Of a stretch of 64,000 bases of DNA, positions 33,703-43,096 are shown in pieces. The notes beneath the pieces were generated by a model, which saw only the letters and a program-made list of their open reading frames with translations, was not told the origin of the DNA and did no database searches. The first letter of the stretch is position 1. Each line of letters starts with the position of its first letter. The stretch is from Hyphomicrobiales bacterium (GTDB lineage Bacteria > Pseudomonadota > Alphaproteobacteria > Rhizobiales > Rhizobiaceae): NCBI GenBank assembly GCA_900470195.1, contig UEIJ01000029.1, positions 124,001-188,000 of the forward strand, written 5' to 3'. A program made the position numbers and the translations under genes.

Positions 33703-35328
33703 ATGAACTACGCCGCTGGAACAGTCCTTTCCGGTCTGGGGGCACTTTTTGCTGTGCTGCTGGCCGGATTTTCCCATGATGAGCTGTTCAGAACCCATAT
33801 GTGGATTCTGTTCGCTACACTGGCCATCTTCACCATTCTTCTGATGCGGAACGCCGATTACGGCCTGACGCCGAAAAAGGTCGACCAGTCCACCTATATG
33901 GACGGCCCGATCCGTTACGGCGTCATCGCGACGGTTTTCTGGGGCGTGGCCGGATTTCTGGTCGGCGTCATCATCGCCGCGCAGCTTGCCTTTCCCGATC
34001 TCAATCTGGAACCCTATCTGAACTTCGGCCGCCTGCGCCCGCTGCATACCTCGGCGGTGATTTTCGCATTCGGCGGCAATGCGCTGATCTGCTCGTCCTT
34101 CTATGTCGTGCAGCGCACCTGCCGCGCCCGCCTCATCGGCGGCGACCTCGCATGGTTCGTGTTCTGGGGCTACCAGCTCTTCATCGTGATGGCCGCGACC
34201 GGCTATCTGCTCGGCATCACCCAGAGCCGTGAATATGCGGAACCGGAATGGTATGTCGACATCTGGCTCACCATCGTCTGGGTCGCCTATCTGGTCGTCT
34301 TCCTCGGCACGATCCTGAAGCGCAAGGAGCCGCATATCTATGTGGCGAACTGGTTCTACCTTTCCTTCATCATCACCATCGCCATGCTGCACATCGTCAA
34401 CAATCTGGCGATCCCGGTCTCGTTCCTCGGCGTGAAGAGCTATTCCGCCTTCGCGGGCGTGCAGGATGCGGTGACGCAGTGGTGGTATGGCCACAACGCC
34501 GTCGCCTTCTTCCTGACCGTGCCGTTCCTGGCCATGATGTATTATTTCGTGCCGAAGCAGGCAGAGCGTCCGATCTATTCCTACCGCCTGTCGATCGTGC
34601 ACTTCTGGTCGATCATCTTCCTCTATATCTGGGCCGGTCCGCACCATCTGCACTACACCGCCGTTCCCGACTGGGCGCAGACGCTCGGCATGGTCTTCTC
34701 CATCATGCTGTGGATGCCATCCTGGGGCGGCATGATCAACGGCCTGATGACGCTTTCGGGCGCATGGGACAAGGTCCGCACCGATCCGATCATCCGCCTG
34801 ATGGTTGCAGCCATCGCCTTCTACGGCATGGCGACCTTTGAAGGCCCGATGCTGTCGATCAAGGCCGTCAACTCGCTGTCGCACTATACGGACTGGACCA
34901 TTGGTCACGTTCATGCGGGCGCGCTCGGCTGGAACGGCATGATCTCGTTTGCCGCCGTCTATTATCTCGCACCGAAGCTGTGGAACCGCCAGCGGCTCTA
35001 TTCGATCCGCATGGTCAACTGGCACTTCTGGCTGGCGACGCTCGGCATCGTTCTCTACGCGGCTGCCATGTGGGTTGCCGGTATCCAGCAGGGCCTGATG
35101 TGGCGCGAATACGACGATCAGGGCTTCCTCGTCTATTCCTTCGCGGAAACCGTGCTCGCCATGTTCCCCTACTACGTCATCCGTACGCTTGGCGGCGTGC
35201 TCTACCTCGCCGGTGGCTTCGTGATGGCCTGGAACGTCTATCAGACCATTCGCGGCAATCTGCGCAACGAAGCCCCGATGGGCGGTGCGCAGCCTGCAAC
35301 CGGCGCCACCATGCAGCCTGCCGAATAA
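33703..35328 (+). CDS. ccoN: cbb3-type cytochrome c oxidase subunit I
   Basis: This 541-residue catalytic membrane subunit binds haem b, haem b3 and CuB and reduces oxygen at the inner membrane with high affinity. Haem and copper ligands are visible in [40 protein letters not shown] and [16 protein letters not shown]. About twelve to fourteen helices are seen. GAGGGG precedes the ATG. It is the first gene of ccoNOQP-GHIS. Confidence 0.97.
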   Translation: MNYAAGTVLSGLGALFAVLLAGFSHDELFRTHMWILFATLAIFTILLMRNADYGLTPKKVDQSTYMDGPIRYGVIATVFWGVAGFLVGVIIAAQLAFPDLNLEPYLNFGRLRPLHTSAVIFAFGGNALICSSFYVVQRTCRARLIGGDLAWFVFWGYQLFIVMAATGYLLGITQSREYAEPEWYVDIWLTIVWVAYLVVFLGTILKRKEPHIYVANWFYLSFIITIAMLHIVNNLAIPVSFLGVKSYSAFAGVQDAVTQWWYGHNAVAFFLTVPFLAMMYYFVPKQAERPIYSYRLSIVHFWSIIFLYIWAGPHHLHYTAVPDWAQTLGMVFSIMLWMPSWGGMINGLMTLSGAWDKVRTDPIIRLMVAAIAFYGMATFEGPMLSIKAVNSLSHYTDWTIGHVHAGALGWNGMISFAAVYYLAPKLWNRQRLYSIRMVNWHFWLATLGIVLYAAAMWVAGIQQGLMWREYDDQGFLVYSFAETVLAMFPYYVIRTLGGVLYLAGGFVMAWNVYQTIRGNLRNEAPMGGAQPATGATMQPAE

Positions 35329-35342
35329 GGAGCGTGTGATTT

Positions 35343-36074
35343 ATGTCGATACTAAAGAACCACTCCAAGCTGGAGAAAAATGCAACGCTGCTGCTGATCG
35401 CATCGCTCGCCGTGGTCACGGTCGGCGGCATCGTTGAAATCGCACCGCTCTTCTATCTCGAAAACACCATCGAGAAGGTGGAAGGCATGCGCCCCTATTC
35501 GCCGCTGGAGCTCGCGGGCCGCGACGTCTATGTGCGTGAGGGCTGCTATCTCTGCCACAGCCAGATGATCCGCCCGTTCCGCGACGAGGTGGAGCGCTAC
35601 GGCCATTACAGCCTCGCCGCGGAATCCATGTACGACCATTCCTTCCAGTGGGGATCGAAGCGCACGGGACCTGACCTGGCGCGTGTCGGTGGCCGCTATT
35701 CAAACGAATGGCACGTGCAGCACCTGATCCGTCCGCGTGACGTGGTGCCGGAATCGGTCATGCCAAGCTATGCCTTCCTGAAGGACCGTCCGCTGGAGGC
35801 TTCCAACATTGCGGCCAATCTGAAGGCCAATGTGGCGGTTGGCGTACCCTACAGCCAGGAAATGATCGACAACGCGCTTGAAGATCTGAAGGCGCAGGCC
35901 ACGCCGGATGCCGACACGACCGGCGTCGAGGCACGCTATCCCAAGGCCAAGGTCGGCGATTTCGACGGCAACCCGCAGATGATCTCGGAGATGGACGCAC
36001 TCATCGCCTATCTCCAGATGCTCGGCACGCTGGTCGATTTCTCGACCTACGACCAGTCCCCCAAAGCGAGATAA
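35343..36074 (+). CDS. ccoO: cbb3 oxidase subunit II (monohaem cytochrome c)
   Basis: This 243-residue protein has one N-terminal membrane anchor (about residues 13-35) and a periplasmic cytochrome c domain with the haem site [18 protein letters not shown]. The methionine in [11 protein letters not shown] is the likely sixth ligand. Length is normal. It starts 14 bases after ccoN. Confidence 0.96.
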   Translation: MSILKNHSKLEKNATLLLIASLAVVTVGGIVEIAPLFYLENTIEKVEGMRPYSPLELAGRDVYVREGCYLCHSQMIRPFRDEVERYGHYSLAAESMYDHSFQWGSKRTGPDLARVGGRYSNEWHVQHLIRPRDVVPESVMPSYAFLKDRPLEASNIAANLKANVAVGVPYSQEMIDNALEDLKAQATPDADTTGVEARYPKAKVGDFDGNPQMISEMDALIAYLQMLGTLVDFSTYDQSPKAR

Positions 36075-36089
36075 AGCGGAGATTCAGCG

Positions 36090-36248
36090 ATGGATTACAA
36101 CACCATGCGCACTTTCGCCGATAGCTGGGGTCTGCTCGGCATGGCGCTCTTTTTTCTCTTCGTCGTCTTCTACGCCTTCCGGCCAGGCAGCAAGCAGATA
36201 GCCGACCACGCGAAGGACATTCCTTTCAAGGATGACGCAAATGACTGA
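36090..36248 (+). CDS. ccoQ: cbb3 oxidase subunit IV (CcoQ)
   Basis: This 52-residue protein, MDYNTMRTFADSWGLL..., has one membrane helix (about 13-30, GLLGMALFFLFVVFYAFRPG) and a charged tail ending IPFKDDAND. CcoQ helps stabilise the assembled oxidase. GCGGAGA lies before the ATG. The last codons overlap the ccoP start at 36241. Confidence 0.9.
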   Translation: MDYNTMRTFADSWGLLGMALFFLFVVFYAFRPGSKQIADHAKDIPFKDDAND

Positions 36249-37104
36249 CAAGCAAATCGACGAAGTAACCGGCGTAGCGACCACCGGCCACGAATGGGAC
36301 GGCATCAAGGAACTCGACAATCCAATGCCCCGCTGGTGGCTGTGGACATTCTACGCAACGATCTTCTGGGCGCTCGCCTATGTGATCGCCTATCCGGCCT
36401 GGCCGCTGATTTCCAGTTCCACCGGCGGCATGCTCGGCTGGTCGAGCCGCGGCGCATTCTGGGAAGAAACCGCACGCATCGACAGCGAGCGGCAGGGCAT
36501 TATCGACCAGATCAAGGCCAAGGACGTGCACGAGATTCTGGCGGATGAAAACCTGCGCCAGTATGCGATTGCCGGTGGCGCCGCTGCCTTCCGCGTCAAT
36601 TGCGTGCAGTGCCACGGCTCTGGCGCGCAAGGTGCGCCCGGCTATCCCAACCTCAATGATGACGACTGGCTGTGGGGCGGTTCGATCGACGACATCCTGA
36701 CGACCATCCGTCATGGCGTGCGCTCGAAGGACGATGCCGACACCCGCATTTCCGAAATGCCGGCCTTTGTCGACGTGCTGGAACCGCAGCAGATCCGCGA
36801 TGTCGCCGCCTATGTGGTGAGCCTCTCCGGCACGCCGCACAACCCCGCCATGGTGCCGGAAGGACAGAAGGTTTTCGCCGAGAACTGCGCGGTCTGCCAC
36901 GGCGCCGATGCCAAGGGCTTGCGCGAGTTCGGTGCCCCGAACCTGACAGACGCCATCTGGTTTTACGGTTCCGGCGAAGACGCCATCGTGCGCCAGGTCT
37001 CGCATCCCAAGCATGGCGTCATGCCCGCATGGGAAACGCGCCTTGGCGATGCCACCGTCAAGCAGCTTGCCATCTTCGTCCATTCGTTGGGCGGCGGCGA
37101 GTAG
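36241..37104 (+). CDS. ccoP: cbb3 oxidase subunit III (dihaem cytochrome c)
   Basis: This 287-residue protein has an N-terminal membrane helix (about 37-60) and two cytochrome c domains with NCVQCHGSGAQG and NCAVCHGADAKG. It passes electrons from cytochrome c to CcoO/CcoN. I start it at the ATG at 36241, with AAGGA eight bases upstream; the ATG at 36232 would be inside that ribosome site. The stop codon is embedded in a perfect 26-bp palindrome. Confidence 0.96.
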   Translation: MTDKQIDEVTGVATTGHEWDGIKELDNPMPRWWLWTFYATIFWALAYVIAYPAWPLISSSTGGMLGWSSRGAFWEETARIDSERQGIIDQIKAKDVHEILADENLRQYAIAGGAAAFRVNCVQCHGSGAQGAPGYPNLNDDDWLWGGSIDDILTTIRHGVRSKDDADTRISEMPAFVDVLEPQQIRDVAAYVVSLSGTPHNPAMVPEGQKVFAENCAVCHGADAKGLREFGAPNLTDAIWFYGSGEDAIVRQVSHPKHGVMPAWETRLGDATVKQLAIFVHSLGGGE

Positions 37105-37126
37105 TCAGGCCGCGCGGCCTGACTAC
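37101..37126. repeat. Perfect 26-bp palindrome at the ccoP stop codon
   Basis: The half-site GTAGTCAGGCCGC is mirrored exactly, and the ccoP TAG stop is at its edge. In RNA it forms a very stable hairpin, without a following T-tract. Confidence 0.8.
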
Positions 37127-37136
37127 AGGGCAGTAA

Positions 37137-37234
37137 GGCAATAGGGCAGTAAGGCAGTAGGGAAAATAAGGAATTAGGGACTGTATTGATCGCGGCCATC
37201 ACATACTGCCCTACTGCCTTACTGCCCTATTGCC
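37137..37234. repeat. Inverted 26-bp repeat built of short tandem units between ccoP and ccoG
   Basis: The arm at 37137-37162 consists of GGCAATA, GGGCAGTA, AGGCAGTA and GGG units. Its exact reverse complement is at 37209-37234, with a 46-base loop. An extra unit (GGGCAGTAA) precedes the first arm. The arms could pair into a long stem in the transcript, or be a source of slippage. Confidence 0.85.
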
Positions 37235-37254
37235 CTGCTCCAAAGGAGCAAAAA

Positions 37255-38805
37255 ATGTCAGACGATGTCGAACGCATTGACGTTCAGGCAGTCAATTCCC
37301 CCAAGACCCGCCAATCCCTCTATGCGGCGCGGGTGAAGATTTTTCCGAAGCGCGTGCAGGGCGAGTTCCGGCGCTTCAAGTGGATTGTCATGCTCATTAC
37401 GCTGGGCATTTACTATCTGACGCCCTGGCTGCGCTGGGATCGCGGTCCCTATGCGCCCGATCAGGCGGTGCTGATCGATCTTGCCAATCGCCGCTTCTAT
37501 TTCTTCTTCATCGAAATCTGGCCGCAGGAATTCTATTACGTCGCGGGCCTGCTCATCATGGCGGGCCTCGGCCTGTTTCTCGTGACCTCTGTCGCGGGCC
37601 GCGCCTGGTGCGGCTATACCTGCCCGCAAACCGTATGGGTCGATCTTTATCTCGTCGTCGAGCGCGCCATAGAAGGCGACCGCAATGCGCGCATGAAGCT
37701 CGACAAGGGTCCATGGACCTTCGACAAGGTCTGGAAGCGGGTGACTAAACATTCCATCTGGCTTCTGATCGGCGCTCTGACCGGCGGCGCATGGATTTTC
37801 TATTTCGCCGACGCGTCGCAGCTGCTCATGGATTTTGTGACCGGACAGGCAGCACCCGTCGCCTATTTCACCGTCGCGATCCTCACCGCCACCACCTATG
37901 TTTTCGGCGGGCTGATGCGCGAGCAGGTCTGCACCTATATGTGCCCGTGGCCGCGTATTCAGGCCGCGATGCTGGATGAAAATTCGCTCACCGTCACCTA
38001 TAATGACTGGCGCGGCGAACCGCGTTCGCGCCATTCCAAGAAGGCGATTGCCGCAGGCGAAACGGTGGGCGATTGCGTGGATTGCAATGCCTGCGTAGCC
38101 GCCTGCCCGATGGGTATCGACATTCGCGACGGCCAGCAGCTCGAATGCATCACCTGCGCGCTGTGCATCGACGCCTGCAATTCCGTGATGGACAAGATCG
38201 ACAAGCCGCGCGGCCTCATCTCCTATGCGACGCTTGCCGATTACAATGCCAACATGGCGCTTGCGACCAATAACGGCACGGCGTCTATCGATCCCGCCCG
38301 GGTCTACAACGCGCCGAACAGCTTTTCTGACAAGGTGCAGAACCTGTCGTGGAAGAAGGTGCTGCGTCCGCGCAGCATGTTCTACTTCGCCGTATGGGCG
38401 CTGATCGGCCTGACGCTCGTCATCTCGCTTTCGACGCGCCAGCGCATCGGCATCAACGTGCTGCACGACCGCAATCCGCAATATGTGCTTCTGTCGGACG
38501 GCTCGATCCGCAATGGCTATACGGTCAAGCTTCTGAACATGATCCCGACGCCGCGCACTTTCCGCCTTTCCATCGAGGGACTGCCGGGGGCAACGCTGAC
38601 GGTTCAGGACGAAACGGCGGATGCGGACGGCAATTACGATGTGCCGGTGGAACCGGACCGTCTGAAGACATTGCGCGTCTTCGTCACCATGCCGCACGAC
38701 GCGATTACCGATCACCGCAAGGACTATGAGATCGAAGTGCGCGACGCGGACGGCGCGGAACATGCACGCTACAAGGCAACTTTCATGGCACCGGAGGGCA
38801 GATAA
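37255..38805 (+). CDS. ccoG: Cytochrome c oxidase accessory ferredoxin-like protein CcoG
   Basis: This 516-residue membrane protein has two ferredoxin-type 4Fe-4S motifs (DCVDCNACVAACPMGID and LECITCALCIDACNSV), additional membrane cysteines in WCGYTCPQTVW and CTYMCPWPRIQ, about five helices and a C-terminal Ig-like FixG domain. It is involved in copper reduction for CcoN assembly. AAAGGAG precedes the ATG at 37255. It follows ccoP by 150 bases containing two inverted-repeat structures. Confidence 0.94.
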   Translation: MSDDVERIDVQAVNSPKTRQSLYAARVKIFPKRVQGEFRRFKWIVMLITLGIYYLTPWLRWDRGPYAPDQAVLIDLANRRFYFFFIEIWPQEFYYVAGLLIMAGLGLFLVTSVAGRAWCGYTCPQTVWVDLYLVVERAIEGDRNARMKLDKGPWTFDKVWKRVTKHSIWLLIGALTGGAWIFYFADASQLLMDFVTGQAAPVAYFTVAILTATTYVFGGLMREQVCTYMCPWPRIQAAMLDENSLTVTYNDWRGEPRSRHSKKAIAAGETVGDCVDCNACVAACPMGIDIRDGQQLECITCALCIDACNSVMDKIDKPRGLISYATLADYNANMALATNNGTASIDPARVYNAPNSFSDKVQNLSWKKVLRPRSMFYFAVWALIGLTLVISLSTRQRIGINVLHDRNPQYVLLSDGSIRNGYTVKLLNMIPTPRTFRLSIEGLPGATLTVQDETADADGNYDVPVEPDRLKTLRVFVTMPHDAITDHRKDYEIEVRDADGAEHARYKATFMAPEGR

Positions 38806-39302
38806 TGTCGATCAAGTCGAAAACCGCAGGCACGTTTACCGGCTGGCATATGCTGGGCATCATGGTCGCCTTTTTCGGCGTCATCATCGCCGTCAACCTG
38901 ACCATGGCCTATAACGCCATCCATAGCTGGAGCGGGCTGGTGGTGCAGAACACCTATGTCGCCAGCCAGGAATTCAACGACAAGGCTGAGACCGGCAAGG
39001 AGCAGGCCGCGCTGAACTGGCAGTCGAAGCCTTCTTATGAAAACGGCGTCTTCACCTGGCAACTGGCCGACCGGGACGGCAAGGCCGTCGCCATGACCGG
39101 CGGCACGGTGGAGTTCAAGCGCCCCGTGGGCGACGAGCACGACACCAAGGTCACGCTCAGCGTCCGCGAACCCGGCATACTGACCGGACCGCTGGAACTT
39201 GGCGAAGGGGCCTGGATCATGGAGGTGAATGCCGATGCGGGTCTTGAAGACCCTTATCGTCATATCATCCGCGTTCTCGTCAAGGACGGGAGAATGCTAT
39301 GA
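38805..39302 (+). CDS. ccoH: cbb3 oxidase assembly protein CcoH (FixH family)
   Basis: This 165-residue protein has an N-terminal membrane helix (about residues 12-35, HMLGIMVAFFGVIIAVNLTM) and a periplasmic beta domain. NTYVASQEFNDK is the FixH family block. It overlaps ccoG by one base (TAATG) and ccoI by four (ATGA). It is required for stable cbb3 assembly in related bacteria. Confidence 0.92.
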   Translation: MSIKSKTAGTFTGWHMLGIMVAFFGVIIAVNLTMAYNAIHSWSGLVVQNTYVASQEFNDKAETGKEQAALNWQSKPSYENGVFTWQLADRDGKAVAMTGGTVEFKRPVGDEHDTKVTLSVREPGILTGPLELGEGAWIMEVNADAGLEDPYRHIIRVLVKDGRML

Positions 39303-41557
39303 GCTGCTGCGTCGAGAATGCGCGAGTGATGACCGTTGTTCAGGCCGTCTCTGCAGATGAAATGCAGGTCGCAAGCCGCGCGCTTGGAGACGGCCTGCGC
39401 CAGCTCGACCTGTCGGTTCCCGGCGTTCACTGCGGCCTCTGCATCAAGAATATCGAGGAGACGCTCGGCAAGATCACAGGCGTTGCCTATATCCGCGTCA
39501 ACCTGACGGCGCGCCGCGTGACCGTGCGCTGGAAGGATGGCGAGACACCGCCCGATGTCGTCGATCCGCTGCGCAGGCTCGGATACGAGGCGCATATTTT
39601 CGACATGGCGCAGGAAAAAGACCCGACCTTCACGCGGCTTCTGATCGCGCTTGGCGTCGCGGCGTTTGCTTCCAGCAATGTGATGCTGTTGTCGGTCGCG
39701 GTCTGGTCGGGCGCGGATGCCGCAACCCGCGACATGTTTCACTGGATTTCCGGCCTTATCGCCCTGCCGACTTTGATCTATTCAGGCCGGATTTTCTATG
39801 TTTCAGCATGGAATGCATTGCGCGCGCGTCGCGTCAACATGGACGTGCCGATTGCGCTTGCCATCACGCTAGCCTTCGGCATGAGCGTTTATGAAACCCT
39901 GCATCATGGCCAGCATGCCTATTTCGATGCCTCGGTGACATTGCTGTTCTTCCTGTTGATCGGCCGCACGCTCGATTACATGATGCGCGCCCGTGCACGC
40001 TCGGCTGTGCGCGGTCTGGCGCAATTGGGTTCACGCGGCGCGGTGGTGATCGGCGAGAATGACGAACGCAATTACCTGCCAGTCAACGAAATCCGCCCCG
40101 GCATGCGCATCATCCTCGCGGCAGGCGAGCGTGTCCCCGTTGATGCCAAGGTGGAAGAAGGTCGCTCAGAACTCGATTGCGCCATTGCATCGGGCGAAAG
40201 CGATGCCGTGCCTGTCGGCCCCGGTTCGGATATTCGCGCAGGCACGCTCAATCTTTCCACGCCGCTCGTCATTCGCGCAACGGCCGAAGCCAAGGATTCC
40301 TTCCTCGCCGAAATGGTGCGGCTGATGGATGTGGCGGAAGGCGGGCGGGCCTATTATCGCCGTCTTGCCGACCGCGCTTCCGAACTCTACGTGCCAATGG
40401 TCCACACCATCGCCTTTCTCGCCTTCGTCGGCTGGATGTTCTATACCGGCGGTGACTGGTATCGCTCGATCTATATCGCCATCTGCACCCTCATCATCAC
40501 CTGTCCTTGCGCGCTCGCCCTTGCAGTGCCGATTGTGCAGGTGGTTGCGGCGCGCCGCCTGTTTGAAAACGGCATCATGATCAAGGACGGTTCCGCCATG
40601 GAGCGGATGGCCGAGGTGGACACCGCGATTTTCGACAAGACCGGCACGCTGACACTCGGTCAGCCGAGATTGATCGATGTCGAGGCCATCGACCCCCACA
40701 ATCTGGAGATCGCCGCCGAACTGTCGCTTTATTCGCGTCATCCGCTGTCGCGGGCGCTGGCGCTGTTCTCGGGCGCAAAGCCGATGACCGCATTTACCCG
40801 CATTGAGGAAGTGCCGGGCGCAGGCATCGAAGCTGAGCTTAACGGTTCCATCTATCGGCTTGGCAAGCGGGACTGGGCGGACGACAGCGCCGCCCTGCCT
40901 CATGCCGATGGTCCTGAAACCTGCCTTTCCATCGACGGCAAGCTGCTCCAGACCTTCCGTTTTGAGGATCAGCCGCGTGAAGACGCTGCGGGCGCCATCG
41001 CCACACTGAAGCGAAACGGCTTGAAGCTTGGCATCATTTCCGGTGACCGGCTGCCCGCCGTCGAGCGGCTTGCAGGTTATCTTGGCGTCGACAATTTTCA
41101 AGCCGAAGTGCTGCCCGCCGACAAATCGGAACTGGTGCAGGCGTTAAGTCGCCATGGCCAAAAGGTGCTGATGGTGGGAGACGGATTGAACGATGCCCCG
41201 GCTCTTGTTGCCGCCCACGTTTCCATGGCACCGGCGACCGCCGCCGACATTGGCCGCAATGCAGCCGATTTCGTCTTTCTGCGGACAAGCCTCTCCGCCG
41301 TGCCGCTTGCCTTTGCCGTATCGAAGGAAGCGGGCCGCTTGATCAGACAGAATTTCGCGCTTTCCATCGGCTATAATATCATCGCCGTGCCGATTGCGAT
41401 TTTCGGCTATGTCACCCCGCTGGTGGCTGCACTGTCGATGTCGCTGTCATCCATCGTGGTGGTCAGCAACGCATTGCGGTTGCGGACCGGAAAACAAAAG
41501 CAACAGACGCAGAAAGCAATCGCGCCTGTTGCGGTCATCAAGGAAGCGCACAAATGA
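39299..41557 (+). CDS. ccoI: Copper-transporting P-type ATPase CcoI
   Basis: This 752-residue ATPase has an N-terminal metal-binding domain with GVHCGLCIKNIEE (C45, C48), eight membrane helices including the ion-binding TCPCALALAVP, the phosphorylation site DKTGTLTLG and the hinge VGDGLNDAPALV. It exports copper to the periplasm for CuB insertion into CcoN. A second Cys pair at residues 3-4 may be another metal site. Confidence 0.95.
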   Translation: MSCCVENARVMTVVQAVSADEMQVASRALGDGLRQLDLSVPGVHCGLCIKNIEETLGKITGVAYIRVNLTARRVTVRWKDGETPPDVVDPLRRLGYEAHIFDMAQEKDPTFTRLLIALGVAAFASSNVMLLSVAVWSGADAATRDMFHWISGLIALPTLIYSGRIFYVSAWNALRARRVNMDVPIALAITLAFGMSVYETLHHGQHAYFDASVTLLFFLLIGRTLDYMMRARARSAVRGLAQLGSRGAVVIGENDERNYLPVNEIRPGMRIILAAGERVPVDAKVEEGRSELDCAIASGESDAVPVGPGSDIRAGTLNLSTPLVIRATAEAKDSFLAEMVRLMDVAEGGRAYYRRLADRASELYVPMVHTIAFLAFVGWMFYTGGDWYRSIYIAICTLIITCPCALALAVPIVQVVAARRLFENGIMIKDGSAMERMAEVDTAIFDKTGTLTLGQPRLIDVEAIDPHNLEIAAELSLYSRHPLSRALALFSGAKPMTAFTRIEEVPGAGIEAELNGSIYRLGKRDWADDSAALPHADGPETCLSIDGKLLQTFRFEDQPREDAAGAIATLKRNGLKLGIISGDRLPAVERLAGYLGVDNFQAEVLPADKSELVQALSRHGQKVLMVGDGLNDAPALVAAHVSMAPATAADIGRNAADFVFLRTSLSAVPLAFAVSKEAGRLIRQNFALSIGYNIIAVPIAIFGYVTPLVAALSMSLSSIVVVSNALRLRTGKQKQQTQKAIAPVAVIKEAHK

Positions 41558-41712
41558 GCGGGCTTCTCTTTCTCATTCCCATTGCGCTGTTTCTGGGTCT
41601 GCTCGGCCTTGTCGCCTTTCTCTGGTCGTTGAAAAACGGCCAGTATGAGGACCTCGACGGAGCCGCGAATCGTATCCTTCTCGACGACGAAACTAGTCCG
41701 TTATCAAAATAG
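41554..41712 (+). CDS. ccoS: cbb3 oxidase maturation protein CcoS
   Basis: This 52-residue protein, MSGLLFLIPIALFLGLLGLV..., has one membrane helix (residues 3-25) followed by FLWSLKNGQYEDLDGAANRILLDD, the typical CcoS block. CcoS is needed for haem and copper insertion. It overlaps ccoI by four bases (ATGA) and its 3' end overlaps the converging glycerate kinase gene by 20 bases. Confidence 0.92.
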   Translation: MSGLLFLIPIALFLGLLGLVAFLWSLKNGQYEDLDGAANRILLDDETSPLSK

Positions 41713-42967
41713 CGCGCAGATCATTGACGTTCGTGCCGGTTGGTCCCGGTACGAACAGATCGCCGATGGCGTCGAATGCCGTCCATGCGTCGTTGTTGGC
41801 GAGACGCGCCGCGCCATCCTCGCCCGCTTTCTGCAGGCGCGACACGGTGGAACCATCGGCAAAGGCTCCGGCATTGTCTTCCGAGCCATCGATGCCGTCC
41901 GTGTCGGCGGCAAGCGCATGGATATTGTCATAGCCATCGATATCAAGTGCGAAAGACAGCAGGAACTCGCTGTTACGCCCCCCCTTGCCACCTTTCCCAC
42001 GAATGGTGACGGTCGTTTCGCCGCCGGACAGAATGACCACGGGTTTCTTGAACGGGCGGTCGCGGTCGGCCACTTCGCGGGCAATCGCCGCATGGACATG
42101 CGCCACTTCCCGCGCCTCGCCTTCCATTGAATCGGACAGGATCACCGCTTCCACACCATGACGCCGGGCTTCCTTGACCGCCGCTTCCAGCGAGACGGCA
42201 GCGGACGCGATGACGCGCACCTCATTGCCGGCAAATACCTTGTCGCCCGGCTTCGGTGCGTGGGCGGCTTCACTCCTGATGTGATCAAGTGCTGCCTGTG
42301 GCAGTTCCAGCCGGTAGCGTTCGATGATTTTCAAAGCCTCATCACGGCTTGTCTCATCCGGGACGGTCGGGCCGGAAGCCACGAAAGCCGGGTTGTCGCC
42401 CGGAATATCCGAGACAACGAGCGAGAACACTTTTGCGGGATGCGCTGCGGCGGCAAGCCTGCCGCCCTTGATGGTGGACAGATGCTTGCGCACCGCATTC
42501 ATGGCCGAAATCGGAGCGCCGGACGCGAGCAATGCCTTGTTGACGGCGATTTCGTCCTCAAGGGTCAACCCGTCTGGCGGCGACGGCAACAGGGCGGACC
42601 CGCCACCGGAAATGAGCGCGACCACGAGGTCATCTTCCGTGAGGCCGGACACGGCATCGAACAGCCGCCTCGAGGCGGCAAGCCCCGCCTCATCGGGAAC
42701 CGGATGCGCCGCCTCGATGATCTCGATGCGTTCGCAAGGCGCGCCATAGCCATAACGTGTCACCACCACGCCCTCCAACGGAGCGTCCCACGCCCGCTCG
42801 AAAGCTGCCGCCATCTGCGCCGAGCCCTTGCCCGCGCCGACGACAATCGTGCGTCCTTTCGGTTTTGCCGGAAGATTGGCGCGGATCACCAGTTCAGGAT
42901 CGGCAGCCGCAACCGCGGCATCGAAAAGGCTGGTCAGAAACGTCTTCGGATCGGTGATGGCTGTCAT
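41693..42967 (-). CDS. Glycerate 2-kinase (MOFRL family)
   Basis: This 424-residue enzyme phosphorylates glycerate to 2-phosphoglycerate. It has the N-terminal DUF4147 domain (GAGKGSAQMAAAFE, LISGGGSALLPSPP, SAMNAVRKHLSTIKGG) and the C-terminal MOFRL domain (PVVILSGGETTVTIRGKG, GRNSEFLLSFAL, DTDGIDGSEDNAGAF). Homologues are called TtuD or GckA. It is the last gene of the minus-strand gcl-hyi-glxR group and completes entry of glyoxylate into glycolysis. Confidence 0.93.
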   Translation of the reverse strand: MTAITDPKTFLTSLFDAAVAAADPELVIRANLPAKPKGRTIVVGAGKGSAQMAAAFERAWDAPLEGVVVTRYGYGAPCERIEIIEAAHPVPDEAGLAASRRLFDAVSGLTEDDLVVALISGGGSALLPSPPDGLTLEDEIAVNKALLASGAPISAMNAVRKHLSTIKGGRLAAAAHPAKVFSLVVSDIPGDNPAFVASGPTVPDETSRDEALKIIERYRLELPQAALDHIRSEAAHAPKPGDKVFAGNEVRVIASAAVSLEAAVKEARRHGVEAVILSDSMEGEAREVAHVHAAIAREVADRDRPFKKPVVILSGGETTVTIRGKGGKGGRNSEFLLSFALDIDGYDNIHALAADTDGIDGSEDNAGAFADGSTVSRLQKAGEDGAARLANNDAWTAFDAIGDLFVPGPTGTNVNDLRAILITD

Positions 42968-43096
42968 GAGAGTCCCGATGTGATTTGCAGCTTGGCAAGA
43001 CTATTCCGCGTCACATGAATAAAATCAACGGAGCCGGCCATCTCCTCCAGACAGCCAGCTCCACCCTCTCTCCCTCCAGAGAGTTCGCCTCCAGCG

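Noticed and set aside
37137-37234. GGCAGTA tandem units as a CRISPR or iteron origin
   Set aside because: The units are only seven to eight bases, the two blocks are inverted, and no replication gene is near.
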